NCBI GenBank assembly: GCA_019314185.1
Contig: JAFCZU010000093.1
Coordinates: forward strand, 1 to 10,118
Source of the DNA: Deltaproteobacteria bacterium
GTDB taxonomy: Bacteria > Desulfobacterota > Desulfobacteria > Desulfobacterales > ETH-SRB1
DNA: 10,118 bases
Reading direction: 5' to 3'
A model generated the notes under the pieces. It worked only from the letters and a program-made list of their open reading frames with translations, had not been told where the DNA came from and ran no database searches. The number at the start of each line of letters is the position of its first letter. Positions within the stretch are counted from its first letter, which is position 1. Both the position numbers and the translations under genes were made by a program. Of the stretch, positions 6,349-10,118 are shown in pieces.

Positions 6349-6738
6349 ATGCCTAAATTTTTAATCCTTTTATTATTATCATGTTATTCAGTAACCACCG
6401 GATGCGCTGTCTTTGTAGCCGGAACCGGAACCGGAGCCGCGGTTTACACTTATAAGTGCGGAGAATTGAAAAGGTCATATCAGGCATCATTTGACAAAAC
6501 AATTCTTGCATGCAACGCTGCCTTGAAAAGTTTGAAAATAACAATAAATAAAAAAACACCGGACGGCATACAAACCAGAATCAAAGGCAAATGTGCTGAT
6601 AAAACATCTATTACTATCAAAATTAAAATGATAGCTCCCAATATTACCGAAATCTCCATCCGTTCCGGCATAATCGGATTATGGGACAAAGAAAGATCCG
6701 GATCGATTCATGCCTGTATCGCTCAAAAACTGCAATAA
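6349..6738 (+). CDS. DUF3568-like lipoprotein
   Basis: A 129-residue predicted lipoprotein. The N-terminus has Lys3, a hydrophobic core FLILLLLS (4-11) and a lipobox-like VTTGC with Cys19. A Gly/Ala/Val-rich stretch follows (AVFVAGTGTGAAVYTY, 20-35), then the pattern GELKRSYQASFDKT (38-51), an ACNAALKSLKI helix, a strand-rich middle with repeated Lys-Ile pairs, and a C-terminal NITEISIRSG with IHACIAQKLQ. This order matches, from memory, the DUF3568 family of small delta-proteobacterial lipoproteins, whose role is unknown. The predicted location is the periplasmic face of an envelope membrane. The ribosome binding site is weak (GAG about 12 nt upstream). The last 29 nt overlap tilS in another frame, so the two are probably translated from one message. 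Confidence 0.85.
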   Translation: MPKFLILLLLSCYSVTTGCAVFVAGTGTGAAVYTYKCGELKRSYQASFDKTILACNAALKSLKITINKKTPDGIQTRIKGKCADKTSITIKIKMIAPNITEISIRSGIIGLWDKERSGSIHACIAQKLQ

Positions 6739-8191
6739 ATTACTACACAGTGTTAAACAAACCATTAAAAAGCATGGGATGTTTCAACAAGGTGATTCTG
6801 TTCTTGTCTGTGTATCAGGAGGATCTGATTCTGTAACTCTTTTGCATATTTTACACAAACTGGCCACGGAGTTCTCTCTACGGCTTGGTGTCGCACATCT
6901 GAATCACGGCCTCCGTCAAAAGGATTCGGATAATGACGCCAAATTCGTTGCGTCACTTGCAAGGGAGCTTAACTTGCCGTGCTATATCAGCAAAGAGGAT
7001 GTTCTCAAATTTCAGCGCCGCCACAAACTATCTATGGAAGAAGCCGCGAGACGCGTTCGTTATGCCTTTTACAACAAGGTTGCGAAAAAAAACAGGTTCA
7101 ACAAAATAGCTCTTGGCCACAATTCCAATGATAATGCAGAACTTATATTGATGTATCTATTTCGAGGCAGCGGTCCTCTCGGCATCTCAGGAATACCACC
7201 TGTAAGAAACACCGAAAATCAGAGTGTACAGATTGTTCGTCCACTGATAATGGCAACAAAATCCGAAATATCCGGTTTTTTGGAGGAAAAAGAATTAAAA
7301 TATGTTTTTGACACATCAAATTTAAACACAAAGTATCTTCGCAATAGAATACGTCATAATTTAATCCCTTCCTTAAAAGAATCTTACAATCCGGAAATAA
7401 TAAAAACACTTAACCGACTTGCTTCAATTATTAGAATTGAAGAAGAATGGATTGAAGAAATAATAGAACCTGTCTTCAAAAAGACAGTTTTAGACACAAA
7501 AAATGATAAAATTACACTTTCTGTCCCAACAATTAACAAAACACATATCGCTGCCCGCAGAAGGATAATCAGAAGAGCTATTGCAATAATAAAAGGTGAT
7601 TTAAGACGTATAACTTTTACCCATATCGATTCTATCATCACCCTCATGGAAAGCAAATCGATTTATAATTGTCTTGATCTGCCTGATCGTATCAGGGTTG
7701 AACTAAACAAAGATGTTCTTTCCTTATCTAAAGAGAAAAAGAGGCTGCGTGACTTAAATGTCAGATCCGGCAAAATTAGAGAGGTTTCTTTTGAATACAG
7801 CATCTTAAAACCAGGGGGTAAATCTGAATTAATATTTATCAAAGAGCTTGGCCTATATCTCAAATTTACCAAAATCGATACTGATCACCCGCCTGACACC
7901 TATTGTGCTGGACATAATGTAGCTTTTTTTGATATGGATGCTTTAAGTTTCCCTTTGGTTATAAGGACTTTTCAGGCTGGAGACCGTTTTAACCCTCTTG
8001 GTATAACCGGTTCGCAAAAAGTAAAAAAATTTCTCATAAACAACAAAATCCCTAAGATGGAACGCTTCAGATATCCCATCCTGCTTAGCAAAGGGAAAAT
8101 TATCTGGGTTGTCGGTCTTAGAATCGCTGACTTTGTTAAAGTGAAACCTTCAACCAAAATTGTACTTAAAACCGAACTTTCTCTTGCTTAA
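6710..8191 (+). CDS. tilS: tRNA(Ile)-lysidine synthase TilS
   Basis: A 493-residue cytoplasmic enzyme that uses ATP and lysine to convert C34 of tRNA-Ile2 (anticodon CAU) to lysidine, so that the tRNA reads AUA and is charged with isoleucine. The N-type ATP pyrophosphatase P-loop is SGGSDS (36-41), followed by AHLNHGLR (62-69), EEAARRVRYAF (110-120), GHNSNDNAEL (136-145), LFRGSGPLGISGIPP (150-164) and RNRIRHNLIP. The C-terminal TilS domain contains GDRFNPLG (424-431) followed by KVKKFL, and ends near WVVGLRIADF. Where many TilS proteins have H-x-x-D-D-Q-A-E-T, this one has H-N-S-N-D-N-A-E-L. I kept ATG 6710 because the helix LLHSVKQTIKKHG before the P-loop is conserved; Met24 (6779) would remove it. 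The ribosome binding site is weak, which fits coupling to the overlapping lipoprotein gene. ftsH follows after 107 nt. Confidence 0.95.
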   Translation: MPVSLKNCNKLLHSVKQTIKKHGMFQQGDSVLVCVSGGSDSVTLLHILHKLATEFSLRLGVAHLNHGLRQKDSDNDAKFVASLARELNLPCYISKEDVLKFQRRHKLSMEEAARRVRYAFYNKVAKKNRFNKIALGHNSNDNAELILMYLFRGSGPLGISGIPPVRNTENQSVQIVRPLIMATKSEISGFLEEKELKYVFDTSNLNTKYLRNRIRHNLIPSLKESYNPEIIKTLNRLASIIRIEEEWIEEIIEPVFKKTVLDTKNDKITLSVPTINKTHIAARRRIIRRAIAIIKGDLRRITFTHIDSIITLMESKSIYNCLDLPDRIRVELNKDVLSLSKEKKRLRDLNVRSGKIREVSFEYSILKPGGKSELIFIKELGLYLKFTKIDTDHPPDTYCAGHNVAFFDMDALSFPLVIRTFQAGDRFNPLGITGSQKVKKFLINNKIPKMERFRYPILLSKGKIIWVVGLRIADFVKVKPSTKIVLKTELSLA

Positions 8192-8196
8192 TCAAC

Positions 8197-8202
8197 TATA
8201 AT
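8197..8202 (+). promoter_or_regulatory. isolated TATAAT between tilS and ftsH
   Basis: A perfect TATAAT follows the tilS stop codon by 5 nt in the 107-nt AT-rich gap. The hexamer at the proper -35 distance (GAACTT) is poor. It may support a separate ftsH transcript; no terminator is seen between tilS and ftsH, so read-through from tilS is equally likely. Confidence 0.25.
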
Positions 8203-8282
8203 GATTAATTTATCTTAATTAGAATAAATTGAAACCAAAAACAATTATCGCGAAGACACTAAAATTAAAAACTACGATTTTC

Positions 8283-8288
8283 AGGAGG
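8283..8288 (+). promoter_or_regulatory. ribosome binding site that fixes the TTG start of ftsH
   Basis: A consensus AGGAGG lies 10 nt before TTG 8299. No in-frame ATG lies near it, and the residues encoded from the TTG ([14 protein letters not shown]) match the usual FtsH N-terminus. Confidence 0.8.
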
Positions 8289-8298
8289 AAAATATCTT

Positions 8299-10118
8299 TT
8301 GAACCCATTTTATAAAAATCTTGCTTTATGGCTCGTTATCACACTGATGATGGTTATGCTTTATAACCTTTTCAATCAACAGCAGCAGCGGCCTGAAACA
8401 GACATAAGTTACACTGAATTTCTTGCCATGGTCGATAATGAACGTATAGCCGAAGTAGTTATTCAGGGCCAGGAACTCTTTGTCACCGATACAAATCGCA
8501 ACCGCTTTAAGGTATTTGCACCCCAGGACGCCGATCTTATCAAGATACTCAGGCAAAAGGGTGTAACCATTAATGCAAAACCGCAGGCCGAGTCACCCTG
8601 GTATATATCTATCCTTGTTTCATGGCTCCCGATGATCGTACTGATCGGAGTATGGATATTTTTCATGAAACAAATGCAGGCAGGAGGCGGCAAAGCCCTT
8701 TCTTTTGGCAAAAGCCGTGCCCATCTGCAATCTAACTCATCATCTAAAGTCACATTTGACGATGTTGCCGGAATAGAAGAGGCAAAAGAAGAACTTGGAG
8801 AAATTATTGAATTTCTAAAAGAACCAAAAAAGTTCACACGTCTTGGGGGACGCATACCCAAAGGAGTCCTTCTGATGGGACCACCGGGCACAGGTAAAAC
8901 CCTCCTCGCGCGCGCAATTGCTGGTGAAGCCGGTGTTCCTTTCTTCAGCATCAGCGGTTCAGATTTTGTAGAGATGTTTGTGGGAGTTGGCGCATCCCGT
9001 GTAAGGGATCTTTTTGTTCAGGGAAAAAAGAACGCGCCCTGTATTATATTTATCGACGAACTCGATGCTGTCGGAAGACACAGGGGAGCCGGTCTTGGAG
9101 GAGGACATGATGAACGTGAACAAACATTAAATCAGCTTCTCGTCGAAATGGACGGATTTGAATCAAACGAAGGGGTTATTATGATATCTGCCACAAACCG
9201 GCCGGACGTGCTTGATCCAGCTCTTCTTCGTCCAGGGCGCTTTGATCGTCAGGTAGTTGTTTCGCTGCCCGATATTAAAGGACGTGAAGCAATCCTAAAG
9301 GTTCACATGAAAAAATCTCCTATAGCGCCTGATGTAGATCCCCTTGTTCTCGCAAAGGGAACACCTGGATTCTCCGGCGCAGATCTTGAAAACCTTGTTA
9401 ACGAAGGAGCCCTCCTTGCCGCTAAAAGAAATAAAGAAAAAGTTGACATGTCTGACATGGAAGACGCAAAAGATAAGGTTTACATGGGGCTTGAACGCAA
9501 ATCAAAAGTAGTAAAAGATGAAGATAGAAAAATCACGGCGTATCACGAGGGAGGACACGCCCTTGTAGCGCGTCTTTTGCCAAACACAGACACGGTTAAC
9601 AAGATAACTATTATCCCAAGAGGACGCGCGGCAGGTATTACATGGTTTCTGCCTGAAGAAAGAGATTTCAAATTTAAAGACCAGCTTGAAAACGAACTGT
9701 CGGTGGCATTTGGAGGGCGGGTCGCTGAAGAGCTTGTCTTCAATCGTATCAGTACCGGTGCTTCCAACGATATTAAACAAGCAACCAGCATTGCCCAGAA
9801 GATGATACGTTCATGGGGTATGAGCGAAGCACTTGGCCCGCTTTCTTATGCTAAGGATGAAGAACAGATTTTTCTCGGCAGGGAAATATCTCAGCATAGG
9901 GACTACTCTGAAGAAACCGCAAGAAAAATTGACGATGAAGTTACTAAGTTAATCAAAAAATGTTATAATCAAGCTAAAAACGCTTTAAATGAAAACATAG
10001 ACATTCTTCACCAATTAGCGGAGCTTCTGCTAGAAAAAGAGACTGTCAAAGGTGATGAGCTTGATAATCTTATTCTCTCCATGAAACCGGGTTTTGTATT
10101 ACCGGCAAAAAAAGGTAA
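8299..10118 (+). CDS. ftsH: ATP-dependent zinc metalloprotease FtsH (3' end beyond window)
   Basis: The membrane-anchored AAA+ protease that extracts and degrades unassembled membrane proteins and selected short-lived cytoplasmic proteins as a hexamer. The 606 visible residues stay open to the last base, so only a short tail is probably missing. Membrane segment 1 is at about 8-25, a small periplasmic domain at about 26-100, and membrane segment 2 at about 101-123. The AAA domain has Walker A GPPGTGKT (194-201), the pore motif [14 protein letters not shown], Walker B FIDELDA with Asp253-Glu254, and the second region of homology [19 protein letters not shown] (299-317) with arginine fingers Arg311 and Arg314. 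The protease domain has the zinc site HEGGH (416-420; HEAGH is usual) and the third ligand Asp491 in STGASNDI. All catalytic residues are present. The start is TTG with a consensus AGGAGG 10 nt upstream. It follows tilS on the same strand, a frequent arrangement in many bacteria. Confidence 0.97.
   Translation, partial: MNPFYKNLALWLVITLMMVMLYNLFNQQQQRPETDISYTEFLAMVDNERIAEVVIQGQELFVTDTNRNRFKVFAPQDADLIKILRQKGVTINAKPQAESPWYISILVSWLPMIVLIGVWIFFMKQMQAGGGKALSFGKSRAHLQSNSSSKVTFDDVAGIEEAKEELGEIIEFLKEPKKFTRLGGRIPKGVLLMGPPGTGKTLLARAIAGEAGVPFFSISGSDFVEMFVGVGASRVRDLFVQGKKNAPCIIFIDELDAVGRHRGAGLGGGHDEREQTLNQLLVEMDGFESNEGVIMISATNRPDVLDPALLRPGRFDRQVVVSLPDIKGREAILKVHMKKSPIAPDVDPLVLAKGTPGFSGADLENLVNEGALLAAKRNKEKVDMSDMEDAKDKVYMGLERKSKVVKDEDRKITAYHEGGHALVARLLPNTDTVNKITIIPRGRAAGITWFLPEERDFKFKDQLENELSVAFGGRVAEELVFNRISTGASNDIKQATSIAQKMIRSWGMSEALGPLSYAKDEEQIFLGREISQHRDYSEETARKIDDEVTKLIKKCYNQAKNALNENIDILHQLAELLLEKETVKGDELDNLILSMKPGFVLPAKKG

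Noticed and set aside
8463..8951. 162-codon minus-strand frame opposite ftsH
   Set aside because: It is antisense to the Walker A region of ftsH, with no ribosome binding site or family resemblance.

Overview
The window reads as chromosomal DNA of an AT-leaning Gram-negative bacterium. The best guess is Desulfobacterota (former Deltaproteobacteria), close to Desulfobacteraceae or Desulfosarcinaceae. This rests on the flavour of the DnaK, GrpE, TilS and FtsH proteins and on a DUF3568-type lipoprotein in front of tilS and ftsH. It is inference, because no taxonomic marker such as rRNA is present.

Layout. Positions 1-5870 are read from the minus strand. They hold, in plus-strand order, the N-terminal part of a lipoprotein gene cut by the window edge (1-305), a small HEPN-like orphan gene (368-919), a GC-richer non-coding segment with nested inverted repeats (about 934-1144), an AMP-forming acyl-CoA synthetase (1156-2721), a rho-independent terminator (2733-2771), dnaK (2795-4720), grpE (4800-5411), and an SRP RNA gene (about 5606-5870) with its own promoter. 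Positions 6349-10118 are read from the plus strand: a DUF3568-like lipoprotein, tilS overlapping it by 29 nt, and ftsH, which starts at TTG and is still open at the last base. The divergent spacer of about 470 bp between the SRP RNA gene and the lipoprotein holds no convincing gene.

Function. The core is a protein-biogenesis and quality-control neighbourhood: SRP RNA (co-translational targeting), GrpE and DnaK (folding), FtsH (membrane proteolysis) and TilS (tRNA-Ile2 lysidine modification for decoding AUA). The acyl-CoA synthetase, the HEPN-like gene and the left-edge lipoprotein look like unrelated accessory neighbours.

Most notable observations. (1) The SRP RNA is the large type of about 265 nt with a recognisable Alu domain, as in Bacillus, rather than the short 4.5S type expected of Proteobacteria-like bacteria. 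(2) The HEPN-like gene is bounded by an exact 9-bp inverted repeat with its stop codon inside one copy, next to an imperfect dyad of about 205 bp. This resembles an integron gene cassette, although no canonical attC can be demonstrated. (3) The dnaK terminator abuts the ribosome binding site of the acyl-CoA synthetase, leaving no room for a promoter in between.
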